Counted from the stretch's first letter, positions 42,958 through 53,859 are shown. The stretch: DNA of 64,000 nt from Balanoglossus misakiensis (GCA_040954595.2 CM082577.2:20584001-20648000), one strand, 5' to 3'. The notes: generated by a model from the letters alone, not told the origin. Numbers and translations are program-made.

Positions 42958-44345
42958 TTTAAAGGACAGTCTGTCTTTTTGTGTCCATGTTCACCACACT
43001 TGAAGCAGTTGCCTGGGAAAACTTGTTTGGGTTGGCGAGTTCCATCGTTGCCACGCCGATCCCGGCCATTTTCATTGTTGACACGTCGGCGAAAAGTAGA
43101 CTCTGGAGTTGATGATGTTGAAGTTCGCTTCTCTAGTTCAGCAACCTTCTCAGCTAAGTTCTTCAGACCTTTGGTAAGTTCCTCCAATTTGGTTATCATC
43201 GTCTTGTCAGCAACAGTTGCTTGGTGAACCCTGGTAGTGGTCTCCCTATTTACTTCAAGCTTTCTTGCGGCTAGCAACAATCCTGAATAATCTTCTCCCG
43301 TATCATATCGGTGTCTGATTGCATTCTTAATGTGCTCATCTGACAGGCCAGAAAAGAATTTGGTTCGAAGCATGGTTTCTTCTGAATTACTAGAGATGGA
43401 CTGACCTGATCTGAGTTCATCCAAAAGTCCTTCGATGCGACAGGCCCATTCTGCTACCTTTTCTGTCTTCGTTTGTCGTGCTGTATAGAATTTTTCCAAA
43501 ACTGCTTCCGGTGGCAATACTTTCCCAAAGACCATGTCCATCTTCGCCATCAATCGGGACACTGTGATGTCTTCTCCCATATGTAGTAGGACTTCAGCAG
43601 CGGACGCTCGTAGGGATTTCCGAACAGCCTGCATAATTATGGTCTCCGGAAACACATTCTCCCTCTGTAGTGCTCGAACTTCATATCGCCACATTTCATA
43701 AGTGACATCACCTTTGCCAGAGAAGACGACTATTCTTGGGAATTCCACCGAGTGAAAAGCAGTAGTGGCTGTGGCTGGCTGTGCAGCAGCTGCTTGGGCA
43801 GGTGAAGACATAATAAATGGTGAAGAATCTGCAACTGAAGTTGGTACTGGAAATGCTGGAAATGGAATCGGCTGTGGCATAGGGGTTGATACGATTGGTT
43901 TCAGTGGAGCAGGTGATATGGCCTGTGCAACCGCTTTCCTATCTGCTTCAGACAGTAAACTCAACATGTTAATAATTTCCTGTACATCTGCTTTGGGTTT
44001 GGATGTCTTGGGATCACTGGTTTCATTGTAATCTAGGCCAGTACTTTGTTCGGTTTCCTCAATTAAATGCCACAGTTCCAACCCTCGGGCTGTGGTCACA
44101 CGACTTGCCCGTAATTTGCTTTCTTCAAAAGTGCTTTTATGTATTACTGGCAGAGCGGCTGTGGCTGATTCTATATTCTCAAATATGACAAAAGCGGAAT
44201 CTTTATCAGAAATATAAATTTGATCAACCTGGGCCAACCCAAGCTGTAACTCTATAAATTCTCTAAAATGTTTCTTTGTACATTCAAAAGGCAAGTGTTG
44301 CACATAAATGCTTCGCTCTTGAATTGATATTTTGGACACAGCCAT
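42921..44345 (-). CDS. Gag protein with RRM-like N-terminus and CCHC knuckle
   Basis: The 474-residue structural protein of the particle. Residues 11-85 look RRM-like, with RNP2-like IYVQHLP and RNP1-like SAFVIF. A P/A-rich linker spans about 145-200. The capsid region (about 200-370, FSGKGDVTYEMWRYEV, then SLRASAAEVL and MDMVFG) resembles the PNMA/Ty3-type Gag fold. A predicted coiled-coil lies at 380-407, then a basic stretch, and one knuckle C447-x2-C450-x4-H455-x4-C460. The start has A at -3 and G at +4. The stop lies within the frameshift pseudoknot, 34 nt past the slippery site. The PNMA likeness is pattern-based and uncomputed. Confidence 0.9.
   Translation of the reverse strand: MAVSKISIQERSIYVQHLPFECTKKHFREFIELQLGLAQVDQIYISDKDSAFVIFENIESATAALPVIHKSTFEESKLRASRVTTARGLELWHLIEETEQSTGLDYNETSDPKTSKPKADVQEIINMLSLLSEADRKAVAQAISPAPLKPIVSTPMPQPIPFPAFPVPTSVADSSPFIMSSPAQAAAAQPATATTAFHSVEFPRIVVFSGKGDVTYEMWRYEVRALQRENVFPETIIMQAVRKSLRASAAEVLLHMGEDITVSRLMAKMDMVFGKVLPPEAVLEKFYTARQTKTEKVAEWACRIEGLLDELRSGQSISSNSEETMLRTKFFSGLSDEHIKNAIRHRYDTGEDYSGLLLAARKLEVNRETTTRVHQATVADKTMITKLEELTKGLKNLAEKVAELEKRTSTSSTPESTFRRRVNNENGRDRRGNDGTRQPKQVFPGNCFKCGEHGHKKTDCPLNGERPGIRRDMR
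42957..42963 (-). promoter_or_regulatory. -1 ribosomal frameshift slippery heptamer T TTA AAT
   Basis: In the gag frame the codons are CCT TTA AAT, giving X XXY YYZ = T TTA AAT. Slipping back one base enters exactly the pol frame, which is open only from 42990 to its end. Spacer to the pseudoknot is 6 nt (42951-42956). Confidence 0.85.
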
Positions 44346-45408
44346 TTTTTTTCCATAAAATGAGAGGCAATTTGGGAGGACTCTGACGTGTCGTTAAATA
44401 CGATGCAATGCAAGCTATTTCACTGGAAAATCTTAACAATAATATCAGTATCTACTGGCATAGCACATACGTTAACAGGGAATGAAATAAGCATAGAATA
44501 GCTTACAGACACTGCCAAAGGTTCTATAGAGACTAATGTATGATTTGGATGAATACGACCATTCATGGACAGTCTCAATAATAATGAAACAACTAAATAA
44601 CTAATACAATAATAAACTAACTCAAGTCAATATACAATATTTAACTTATAACTTAATATTTTTTTTTTCAACAAGCGCTGACAATTTTTTTTTTCACGTC
44701 GTTTGGAAAATAATGAACTGAAATTTACAAAGAAAATTTATACTTCAGCACTTAACCAAAATATACTGTTGAAAGAAAATAAATTTTATATATATATATT
44801 TTTTTCGTTAAAGCAGGCTAAAGGCAACAAAACAGGGGTTTATATCCACATGGAGCCCACTTCAACAATTAAATCAAAGTCAAAACTACTTTGACCACAT
44901 TGCATTATATAGACAATATTGAAATTTCTAAGAAAAATTTACAAACATTACGTTACACCAGGTTCTACGGCGAATAACCAGAAAGTTCGTTGGCAATAAA
45001 ATACCCAGTCCACAAGTTCAAGTCCGAAGTTATCACAGATGGAAACTATGCGCCACGGACGGAATTTATGCGCACTGTCTATAGTTCGCACGGAATAACA
45101 CCGTCAAGTTCTGGACACACAATACCTTGTATACCGTGATGAACACTTCACACTAAACAGTTCCGGCCGGTAACAGTTCAGCGACTTCACCACTTGGCAC
45201 TCTGCAGAGAATTTTCCTCGCCGTTGACGCTTGGACCTGGCTCCCGTCTGTCTGCAGTCCGGGTGGCTCCCCAAGGACGTCCAGCTCAGCGAAAGACACA
45301 CCTGGTTGGGCGTTGTCCGTTGTCCAGACACTTCTGACCAGTTAAAACATGGCACTTGTCAGTATCATCCTCTCCGTCCCGAAACAAGAACTTGCGTAGG
45401 AATTGCCA
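44346..45408 (-). other. Long 5' leader of the LTR retrotransposon
   Basis: About 1.06 kb between primer site and gag. A/T-rich near gag, with T/A runs at about 44660 and 44690, and more GC-rich near the primer site. Only short open frames with no recognisable similarity. It presumably holds the packaging signal, which I cannot locate. Confidence 0.6.
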
Positions 45409-45427
45409 AATCCTGCCGACTACGCCA
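45409..45427 (-). other. Primer binding site for tRNA-Ser
   Basis: On the element strand it starts with TGGCGTAGTCGGCAGG, 2 nt inside the 5' LTR. It is complementary over about 19 nt to the 3' end of a eukaryotic nuclear tRNA-Ser (acceptor strand CGACTACG plus CCA), as I recall that tRNA. Confidence 0.85.
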
Positions 45428-45429
45428 TT

Positions 45430-46073
45430 TGTCACGGTTGTCGCCGTTCATTCCAACATATTCACACCAAACAGGTTACGGGTAACAAAGACATAGGCCT
45501 TACATTTAATAACTGAAATGGAACAAATACATGTCAGTTCCAACGTGTGTGGCCGGTCTGGCTACAGAGGTGAACTGCTAAATTACACACATGTATGGGA
45601 GTTCACCTCCAACAGAATACACCAAAATTCATGCAAGTGAAAAATATAGACATACAATTGGAAAATTGACGCAAGTTAAAGACACCAATTACTTGTGCTG
45701 AAATGAGTCGGTAGAATGCACCAAAATACAAAGCTTCAAGCAACAGGTAAGGTACCAGGAAACTAACCTGAAATGGAACAAATACATGTCAGTTCCACAA
45801 CGTGTGTGGCCGGTCTGGCTACAGAGGTGAACTGACCAATTTTATGCACCATGTCCTTTTATATCAGCAATTACATCATAGTGCCAGATTAGCTTGTGTT
45901 CATTGGTCAAATGAAACTTCCAGGTGGTTTGCATATAATTAAGATCAACCAATTGAAGGTAAGTACTATTACGTCATATGAATAATTGAATAACTAATTA
46001 CTATAAGATACAGGTATAACATACATACAGATATACATGTATACAAATTCAATGGATCAACAAGGCCGTTACA
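45430..46073 (-). repeat. 5' LTR
   Basis: 644 bp, no difference from the 3' LTR seen by eye. Contains the promoter (TATAAAAG on the element strand, 45856-45863) and the internal direct repeat at 45513-45577 and 45768-45834. Confidence 0.95.
45856..45863 (-). promoter_or_regulatory. TATA box of the 5' LTR
   Basis: TATAAAAG on the element strand; transcription would be expected to start about 25-30 bp downstream, near 45826-45830. The same motif is in the 3' LTR at 38427-38434. Confidence 0.6.
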
Positions 46074-46077
46074 TTTT
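46074..46077. repeat. Target site duplication (TTTT) of the LTR retrotransposon, right
   Basis: Matches 37997-38000. Confidence 0.75.
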
Positions 46078-46192
46078 GTTCTGCAAAAAGTGGTTTTAGA
46101 ATTCAGGCACTTTCAGAAAAGGAAGAAACGGACACTTGCGACAAAAATATTATCCATCAGGCTACTCTTTAATGGAAAAGTTGGAAAAAATG

Positions 46193-46312
46193 AAGCCTAC
46201 AGCACGTAGTATTCCCAGGTGGTCTCCCATCCAAGTACTAACTACGCCCAACGCAGGTTTGCTTCGGGGATCAGACGAGAACCGGCTTATTCTACGTGGT
46301 ATGGCCGTAGGC
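46193..46312 (-). rRNA. 5S rRNA gene, G93A + A45C class
   Basis: Full 120 nt. Confidence 0.94.
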
Positions 46313-46570
46313 GAAAGATGGTTGAATTTCTCCTACTATAAACCTGAATCCTACACCATTGAACACATAGTCCGACTTGGCTAATTTTTGTGGGTAACCG
46401 ATCGACCTTCCATAGCTTATAAGGCAAGTAGGATAAAAAAATATGGTTTGTTTTGTTTTGCAAAAAGTGGTTTTAAAATTCAGACACTTGCAGAAAGAGG
46501 AAGAAACGGACACTTGCGACAAAAATATTATCCATCAGGCTACTCTTTAATGGAAAAGTTGGAAAAAATG

Positions 46571-46690
46571 AAGCCTACAGCACGTAGTAATCCCAGGTGG
46601 TCTCCCATCCAAGTACTAACTACGCCCAACGCAGGTTTGCTTCTGTGATCAGACGAGAACCGGCTTATTCTACGTGGTATGGCCGTAGGC
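46571..46690 (-). rRNA. 5S rRNA gene, G93A + C47A class
   Basis: Full 120 nt. Also A101T. Confidence 0.93.
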
Positions 46691-46947
46691 GAAGGATTGT
46701 TGAATTTCTCCTACTATAAACCTGAATCCTACACCATTGGACACATAGCCCGATCTGGCTAATTTTTGTGGGTAACCGATCGACCTACCATAGCTTATAA
46801 GGCAAGTAGGGTAAAAAAATATGGTTTGTTTTGTTTTGCAAAAAGTGGTTTTAAAATTCAGACACTTGCAGAAAGAGGAAGAAACGAACACTTGCGACAA
46901 AAATGTTATCCATCAGGCTACTCTTTAATGGAAAAGTTGGAAAAATG

Positions 46948-47067
46948 AAGCCTACAGCACGTAGTATTCCCAGGTGGTCTCCCATCCAAGTACTAACTAC
47001 GCCCAACGCAGGTTTGCTTCGGTGATCAGACGAGAACCGGCTTATTCTACGTGGTATGGCCGTAGGC
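46948..47067 (-). rRNA. 5S rRNA gene, G93A class
   Basis: Full 120 nt. Confidence 0.95.
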
Positions 47068-47324
47068 GAAAGATGGTTGAATTTCTCCTACTATAAACCT
47101 GAATCCTACACCATTGAACACATAGTCCGACTTGGCTAATTTTGTGGGTAACCGATCGACCTTCCATAGCTTATAAGGCAAGTGGGATAATAAAATATGG
47201 TTGCTTTGTTCTGCAAAAAGTGGTTTTAGAATTCAGGCTCTTTCAGAAAAGGAAGAAACGGACACTTGCGACAAAAATGTTATCCATCAGGTTACTCTTT
47301 AATGGAAAAGTTGGAAAAAAAATG

Positions 47325-47444
47325 AAGCCTACAGCACGTAGTATTCCCAGGCGGTCTCCCATCCAAGTACTAACTACGCCCAACGCAGGTTTGCTTCGGT
47401 GATCAGACGAGAACCGGCTTATTCTACGTGGTATGGCCGTAGGC
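47325..47444 (-). rRNA. 5S rRNA gene
   Basis: Full 120 nt, consensus G93. Confidence 0.96.
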
Positions 47445-47700
47445 GAAAGATGGTTGAATTTCTCCTACTATAAACCTGAATCCTACACCATTGAACACAT
47501 AGTCCGACTTGGCTAATTTTTGTGGGTAACCGATCGACCTTCCATAGCTTATAAAGCAAGTGGGATAAAAAATATGGTTTGTTTTGTTCTGCAAAAAGTG
47601 GTTTTAGAATTCGGGCACTTTCAGAAAAGGAAGAAACGGACACTTGCGACAAAAATATTATCCATCAGGCTACTCTTTAATGGAAAAGTTGGAAAAAATG

Positions 47701-47820
47701 AAGCCTACAGCACGTAGTATTCCCAGGTGGCCTCCCATCCAAGTACTAACTACGCCCAACGCAGGTTTGCTTCGGGGATCAGACGAGAACCGGCTTATTC
47801 TACGTGGTATGGCCGTAGGC
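47701..47820 (-). rRNA. 5S rRNA gene, G93A + A45C class
   Basis: Full 120 nt. Also A90G. Confidence 0.93.
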
Positions 47821-48078
47821 GAAAGATGGTTGAATTTCTCCTACTATAAACCTGAATTCTACACCATTCAACACATAGTCCGACTTGGCTAATTTTTGTG
47901 GGTAACCGATCGACCTTCCATAGCTTATAAGGCAAGTAGGATAAAAAAATATGGTTTGTTTTGTTTTGCAAAAAATGGTTTTAAAATTCAGACACTTGCA
48001 GAAAGAGGAAGAAACGGACACTTGCGACAACAATATTATCCATCAGGCTACTCTTTAATGGAAAAGTTGGAAAAAATG

Positions 48079-48198
48079 AAGCCTACAGCACGTAGTAATC
48101 CCAGGTGGTCTCCCATCCAAGTACTAACTACGCCCAACGCAGGTTTGCTTCTGTGATCAGACGAGAACCGGCTTATTCTACGTGGTATGGCCGTAGGC
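48079..48198 (-). rRNA. 5S rRNA gene, G93A + C47A class
   Basis: Full 120 nt. Also A101T. Confidence 0.93.
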
Positions 48199-48455
48199 GA
48201 AGGATTGTTGAATTTCTCCTACTATAAACCTGAATCCTACACCATTGGACACATAGCCCGATCTGGCTAATTTTTGTGGGTAACCGATCGACCTACCATA
48301 GCTTATAAGGCAAGTAGGGTAAAAAAATATGGTTTGTTTTGTTTTGCAAAAAGTGGTTTTAAAATTCAGACACTTGCAGAAAGAGGAAGAAACGAACACT
48401 TGCGACAAAAATGTTATCCATCAGGCTACTCTTTAATGGAAAAGTTGGAAAAATG

Positions 48456-48575
48456 AAGCCTACAGCACGTAGTATTCCCAGGTGGTCTCCCATCCAAGTA
48501 CTAACTACGCCCAACGCAGGTTTGCTTCGGTGATCAGACGAGAACCGGCTTATTCTACGTGGTATGGCCGTAGGC
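48456..48575 (-). rRNA. 5S rRNA gene, G93A class
   Basis: Full 120 nt. Confidence 0.95.
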
Positions 48576-48832
48576 GAAAGATGGTTGAATTTCTCCTACT
48601 ATAAACCTGAATCCTACACCATTGAACACATAGCCCGATCTGGCTAATTTTTGTGGGTAACCGATCGACCTACCATAGCTTATAAGGCAAGTAGGGTAAA
48701 AAAATATGGTTTGTTTTGTTTTGCAAAAAGTGGTTTTAAAATTCAGACACTTGCAGAAAGAGGAAGAAACGAACACTTGCGACAAAAATGTTATCCATCA
48801 GGCTACTCTTTAATGGAAAAGTTGGAAAAATG

Positions 48833-48952
48833 AAGCCTACAGCACGTAGTATTCCCAGGTGGTCTCCCATCCAAGTACTAACTACGCCCAACGCAGGTTT
48901 GCTTCGGTGATCAGACGAGAACCGGCTTATTCTACGTGGTATGGCCGTAGGC
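48833..48952 (-). rRNA. 5S rRNA gene, G93A class
   Basis: Full 120 nt. Confidence 0.95.
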
Positions 48953-49209
48953 GAAAGATGGTTGAATTTCTCCTACTATAAACCTGAATCCTACACCATT
49001 GAACACATAGTCCGACTTGGCTAATTTTGTGGGTAACCGATCGACCTTCCATAGCTTATAAGGCAAGTGGGATAATAAAATATGGTTGCTTTGTTCTGCA
49101 AAAAGTGGTTTTAGAATTCAGGCTCTTTCAGAAAAGGAAGAAACGGACACTTGCGACAAAAATGTTATCCATCAGGCTACTCTTTAATGGAAAAGTTGGA
49201 AAAAAAATG

Positions 49210-49329
49210 AAGCCTACAGCACGTAGTATTCCCAGGCGGTCTCCCATCCAAGTACTAACTACGCCCAACGCAGGTTTGCTTCGGTGATCAGACGAGAACC
49301 GGCTTATTCTACGTGGTATGGCCGTAGGC
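49210..49329 (-). rRNA. 5S rRNA gene
   Basis: Full 120 nt, consensus G93. Confidence 0.96.
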
Positions 49330-49586
49330 GAAAGATGGTTGAATTTCTCCTACTATAAACCTGAATCCTACACCATTGAACACATAGTCCGACTTGGCTA
49401 ATTTTTGTGGGTAACCGATCGACCTTCCATAGCTTATAAGGCAAGTAGGGTCAAAAAATATGGTTTGTTTTGTCCTGCAAAAAGTGGTTTTAAAATTCAG
49501 ACACTTGCAGAAAGAGGAAGAAACGGACACTTGCGACAAATATATTATCCATCAGGCTACTCTTTAATGGAAAAGTTGGAAAAATG

Positions 49587-49706
49587 AAGCCTACAGCACG
49601 TAGTATTCCCAGGTGGTCACCCATCCAAGTACTAACTACGCCCAACGCAGGTTTGCTTCGGTGATCAGACGAGAACCGGCTTATTCTACGTGGTATGGCC
49701 GTGGGC
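49587..49706 (-). rRNA. 5S rRNA gene, G93A + T4C class
   Basis: Full 120 nt. Also A88T. Confidence 0.93.
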
Positions 49707-49963
49707 GAAGGATTGTTGAATTTCTCCTACTATAAACCTGCATCATACACCATTAGACACATAGCCCGATTTGGCTAATTTTTGTGGGTAACCGATCGAC
49801 CTTCCATAGCTTATAAGGCAAGTAGGGTCAAAAAATATGGTTTGTTTTGTTCTGCAAAAAGTGGTTTTAAAATTCAGACACTTGCAGAAAGATGAAGAAA
49901 CGGACACTTGCGACAAAAATATTATCCATCAGGCTACTCTTTAATGGAAAAGTTGGAAAAATG

Positions 49964-50083
49964 AAGCCTACAGCACGTAGTATTCCCAGGTGGTCTCCCA
50001 TCCAAGTACTAACTACGCCCAACGCAGGTTTGCTTCGGTGATCAGACGAGAACCGGCTTATTCTACGTGGTATGGCCGTAGGC
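49964..50083 (-). rRNA. 5S rRNA gene, G93A class
   Basis: Full 120 nt. Confidence 0.95.
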
Positions 50084-50338
50084 GAAAGATGGTTGAATTT
50101 CTCCTACTATAAACCTGAATCCTACACCATTGAACACATAGTCCGACTTGGCTAATTTTGTGGGTAACCGATCGACCTTCCATAGCTTATAAAGCAAGTG
50201 GGATAAAAAATATGGTTTGTTTTGTTCTGCAAAAAGTGGTTTTAGAATTCAGGCACTTTCAGAAAAGGAAGAAACGGACACTTGCGACAAAAATATTATC
50301 CATCAGGCTACTCTTTAATGGAAAAGTTGGAAAAAATG

Positions 50339-50458
50339 AAGCCTACAGCACGTAGTATTCCCAGGTGGTCTCCCATCCAAGTACTAACTACGCCCAACGC
50401 AGGTTTGCTTCGGGGATCAGACGAGAACCGGCTTATTCTACGTGGTATGGCCGTAGGC
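50339..50458 (-). rRNA. 5S rRNA gene, G93A + A45C class
   Basis: Full 120 nt. Confidence 0.94.
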
Positions 50459-50716
50459 GAAAGATGGTTGAATTTCTCCTACTATAAACCTGAATCCTAC
50501 ACTATTCAACACATAGTCCGACTTGGCTAATTTTTGTGGGTAACCGATCGACCTTCCATAGCTTATAAGGCAAGTAGGATAAAAAAATATGGTTTGTTTT
50601 GTTTTGCAAAAAGTGGTTTTAAAATTCAGACACTTGCAGAAAGAGGAAGAAACGGACACTTGCGACAAAAATATTATCCATCAGGCTACTCTTTAATGGA
50701 AAAGTTGGAAAAAATG

Positions 50717-50836
50717 AAGCCTACAGCACGTAGTAATCCCAGGTGGTCTTCCATCCAAGTACTAACTACGCCCAACGCAGGTTTGCTTCTGTGATCAGAC
50801 GAGAACCGGCTTATTCTACGTGGTATGGCCGTAGGC
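50717..50836 (-). rRNA. 5S rRNA gene, G93A + C47A class
   Basis: Full 120 nt. Also G87A and A101T. Confidence 0.92.
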
Positions 50837-51094
50837 GAAAGATGGTTGAATTTCTCCTACTATAAACCTGAATCCTACACCATTCAACACATAGTCCGAC
50901 TTGGCTAATTTTTGTGGGTAACCGATCGACCTTCCATAGCTTATAAGGCAAGTAGGATAAAAAAATATGGTTTGTTTTGTTTTGCAAAAAGTGGTTTTAA
51001 AATTCAGACACTTGCAGAAAGAGGAAGAAACGGACACTTGCGACAAAAATATTATCCATCAGGCTACTCTTTAATGGAAAAGTTGGAAAAAATG

Positions 51095-51214
51095 AAGCCT
51101 ACAGCACGTAGTAATCCCAGGTGGTCTCCCATCCAAGTACTAACTACGCCCAACGCAGGTTTGCTTCTGTGATCAGACGAGAACCGGCTTATTCTACGTG
51201 GTATGGCCGTAGGC
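51095..51214 (-). rRNA. 5S rRNA gene, G93A + C47A class
   Basis: Full 120 nt. Also A101T. Confidence 0.93.
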
Positions 51215-51473
51215 GAAGGATTGTTGAATTTCTCCTACTATAAACCTGAATCCTACACCATTGGACACATAGCCCGATCTGGCTAATTTTTGTGGGTAAC
51301 CGATCGACCTACCATAGCTTATAAGGCAAGTAGGGTAAAAATATATGGTTTGTTTTGTTCTGCAAAAAGTGGTTTTAGAATTCAGGCACTTTCAGAAAAG
51401 GAAGAAACGGACACTTGCGACAAAAATGTTATCCATCAGGTTACTCTTTAATGGAAAAGTTGGAAAAAAAATG

Positions 51474-51593
51474 AAGCCTACAGCACGTAGTATTCCCAGG
51501 CGGTCTCCCATCCAAGTACTAACTACGCCCAACGCAGGTTTGCTTCGGTGATCAGACGAGAACCGGCTTATTCTACGTGGTATGGCCGTGGGC
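51474..51593 (-). rRNA. 5S rRNA gene, T4C class
   Basis: Full 120 nt, G93. The spacer upstream of it is cut to 34 bp. Confidence 0.94.
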
Positions 51594-51627
51594 GAAGGAT
51601 TGTTGAATTTCTCCTACTATAAACCTG

Positions 51628-51707
51628 AAGTACTAACTACGCCCAACGCAGGTTTGCTTCTGTGATCAGACGAGAACCGGCTTATTCTACGTGGTATGGC
51701 CGTAGGC
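51628..51707 (-). pseudogene. 5S rRNA gene fragment (nt 1-80) at a recombination junction
   Basis: The gene stops at nt 80 and joins a type II spacer within CCTGAAG at shared AA bases. Box C and the terminator are missing. C47A. Confidence 0.92.
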
Positions 51708-51965
51708 GAAAGATGGTTGAATTTCTCCTACTATAAACCTGAATCCTACACCATTCAACACATAGTCCGACTTGGCTAATTTTTGTGGGTAACCGATCGA
51801 CCTTCCATAGCTTATAAGGCAAGTAGGATAAAAAAATATGGTTTGTTTTGTTTTGCAAAAAGTGGTTTTAAAATTCAGACACTTGCAGAAAGAGGAAGAA
51901 ACGGACACTTGCGACAAAAATATTATCCATCAGGCTACTCTTTAATGGAAAAGTTGGAAAAAATG

Positions 51966-52085
51966 AAGCCTACAGCACGTAGTAATCCCAGGTGGTCTCC
52001 CATCCAAGTACTAACTACGCCCAACGCAGGTTTGCTTCTGTGATCAGACGAGAACCGGCTTATTCTACGTGGTATGGCCGTAGGC
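51966..52085 (-). rRNA. 5S rRNA gene, G93A + C47A class
   Basis: Full 120 nt. Also A101T. Confidence 0.93.
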
Positions 52086-52342
52086 GAAGGATTGTTGAAT
52101 TTCTCCTACTATAAACCTGAATCCTACACCATTGGACACATAGCCCGATCTGGCTAATTTTTGTGGGTAACCGATCGACCTACCATAGCTTATAAGGCAA
52201 GTAGGGTAAAAAAATATGGTTTGTTTTGTTTTGCAAAAAGTGGTTTTAAAATTCAGACACTTGCAGAAAGAGGAAGAAACGAACACTTGCGACAAAAATG
52301 TTATCCATCAGGCTACTCTTTAATGGAAAAGTTGGAAAAATG

Positions 52343-52462
52343 AAGCCTACAGCACGTAGTATTCCCAGGTGGTCTCCCATCCAAGTACTAACTACGCCCA
52401 ACGCAGGTTTGCTTCGGTGATCAGACGAGAACTGGCTTATTCTACGTGGTATGGCCGTAGGC
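52343..52462 (-). rRNA. 5S rRNA gene, G93A class
   Basis: Full 120 nt. G30A breaks G30-C47 from the other side of the stem. Confidence 0.93.
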
Positions 52463-52721
52463 GAAAGATGGTTGAATTTCTCCTACTATAAACCTGAATC
52501 CTACACCATTGAACACATAGCCCGACTTGGCTAATTTTGTTGGTAACCGATCGACCTTCCATAGCTTATAAGGCAAGTGGGATCAAAATATATGGTTTGT
52601 TTTGTTCTGCAAAAAGTGGTTTTAGAATTCAGGCACTTTCAGAAAAGGAAGAAACGGACACTTGCGACAAAAATGTTATCCATCAGGTTACTCTTTAATG
52701 GAAAAGTTGGAAAAAAAAATG

Positions 52722-52841
52722 AAGCCTACAGCACGTAGTATTCCCAGGCGGTCTCCCATCCAAGTACTAACTACGCCCAACGCAGGTTTGCTTCTGTGAT
52801 CAGACGAGAACCGGCTTATTCTACGTGGTATGGCCGTAGGC
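52722..52841 (-). rRNA. 5S rRNA gene, C47A class
   Basis: Full 120 nt, G93. Confidence 0.94.
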
Positions 52842-53100
52842 GAAGGATTGTTGAATTTCTCCTACTATAAACCTGAATCCTACACCATTGGACACATAGC
52901 CCGATCTGGCTAATTTTTGTGGGTAACCGATCGACCTACCATAGCTTATAAGGCAAGTAGGGTAAAAAAATATGGTTTGTTTTGTTTTGCAAAAAGTGGT
53001 TTTAAAATTCAGACACTTGCAGAAAGAGGAAGAAACGGACACTTGCGACAAAAATGTTATCCATCAGGCTACTCTTTAATGGAAAAGTTGGAAAAAAATG

Positions 53101-53224
53101 AAGCCTACAGCACGTAGTATTCCCAGGCGGTCTCCCATCCATCCAAGTACTAACTACGCCCAACGCAGGTTTGCTTCGGTGATCAGACGAGAACTGGCTT
53201 ATTCTACGTGGTATGGCCGTAGGC
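53101..53224 (-). rRNA. 5S rRNA gene with 4-nt ATGG duplication
   Basis: 124 nt. G93 and G30A. The only ATGG-duplicated copy outside the 20-25 kb region. Confidence 0.9.
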
Positions 53225-53482
53225 GAAAGATTGTTGAATTTCTCCTACTATAAACCTGAATCCTACACCATTGAACACATAGCCCGACTTGGCTAATTTT
53301 GTTGGTAACCGATCGACCTTCCATAGCTTATAAGGCAAGTGGGATCAAAATATATGGTTTGTTTTGTTCTGCAAAAAGTGGTTTTAGAATTCAGGCACTT
53401 TCAGAAAAGGAAGAAACGGACACTTGCGACAAAAATGTTATCCATCAGGTTACTCTTTAATGGAAAAGTTGGAAAAAAAATG

Positions 53483-53602
53483 AAGCCTACAGCACGTAGT
53501 ATTCCCAGGCGGTCTCCCATCCAAGTACTAACTACGCCCAACGCAGGTTTGCTTCTGTGATCAGACGAGAACCGGCTTATTCTACGTGGTATGGCCGTAG
53601 GC
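53483..53602 (-). rRNA. 5S rRNA gene, C47A class
   Basis: Full 120 nt, G93. Confidence 0.94.
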
Positions 53603-53859
53603 GAAGGATTGTTGAATTTCTCCTACTATAAACCTGAATCCTACACCATTGGACACATAGCCCGATCTGGCTAATTTTTGTGGGTAACCGATCGACCTAC
53701 CATAGCTTATAAGGCAAGTAGGGTAAAAAAATATGGTTTGTTTTGTTTTGCAAAAAGTGGTTTTAAAATTCAGACACTTGCAGAAAGAGGAAGAAACGAA
53801 CACTTGCGACAAAAATGTTATCCATCAGGCTACTCTTTAATGGAAAAGTTGGAAAAATG

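Larger units (their letters stand above)
38001..46073 (-). mobile_element. Ty3/gypsy LTR retrotransposon, complete
   Basis: An 8073-bp element in a 5S spacer, coding on the - strand. Parts in element order: 5' LTR (45430-46073), tRNA-Ser primer site, long leader, gag, pol in the -1 frame (protease, reverse transcriptase, RNase H, integrase), weak purine tract, 3' LTR (38001-38644). Both LTRs are 644 bp and identical by eye, and both frames are open, so insertion is recent and the copy may be active. Reverse transcriptase before integrase places it in Ty3/gypsy. The integrase C-terminus has a DPYTV (GPY/F-like) patch and no visible chromodomain. No envelope gene is present. Confidence 0.95.

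Noticed and set aside
42973-42980. A-rich run CAC AAA AAG in gag as an alternative slippery site
   Set aside because: It does not fit X XXY YYZ in the gag frame, while T TTA AAT downstream fits exactly and is correctly spaced from the pseudoknot.
44703-45485. Short open frames in the LTR element leader
   Set aside because: Low-complexity or unrelated peptides of 60-85 residues with no family resemblance; the region is best read as untranslated leader.
38001-46073. Endogenous retrovirus with envelope
   Set aside because: Only 59 bp separate the pol stop from the 3' LTR, so there is no room for an env gene.
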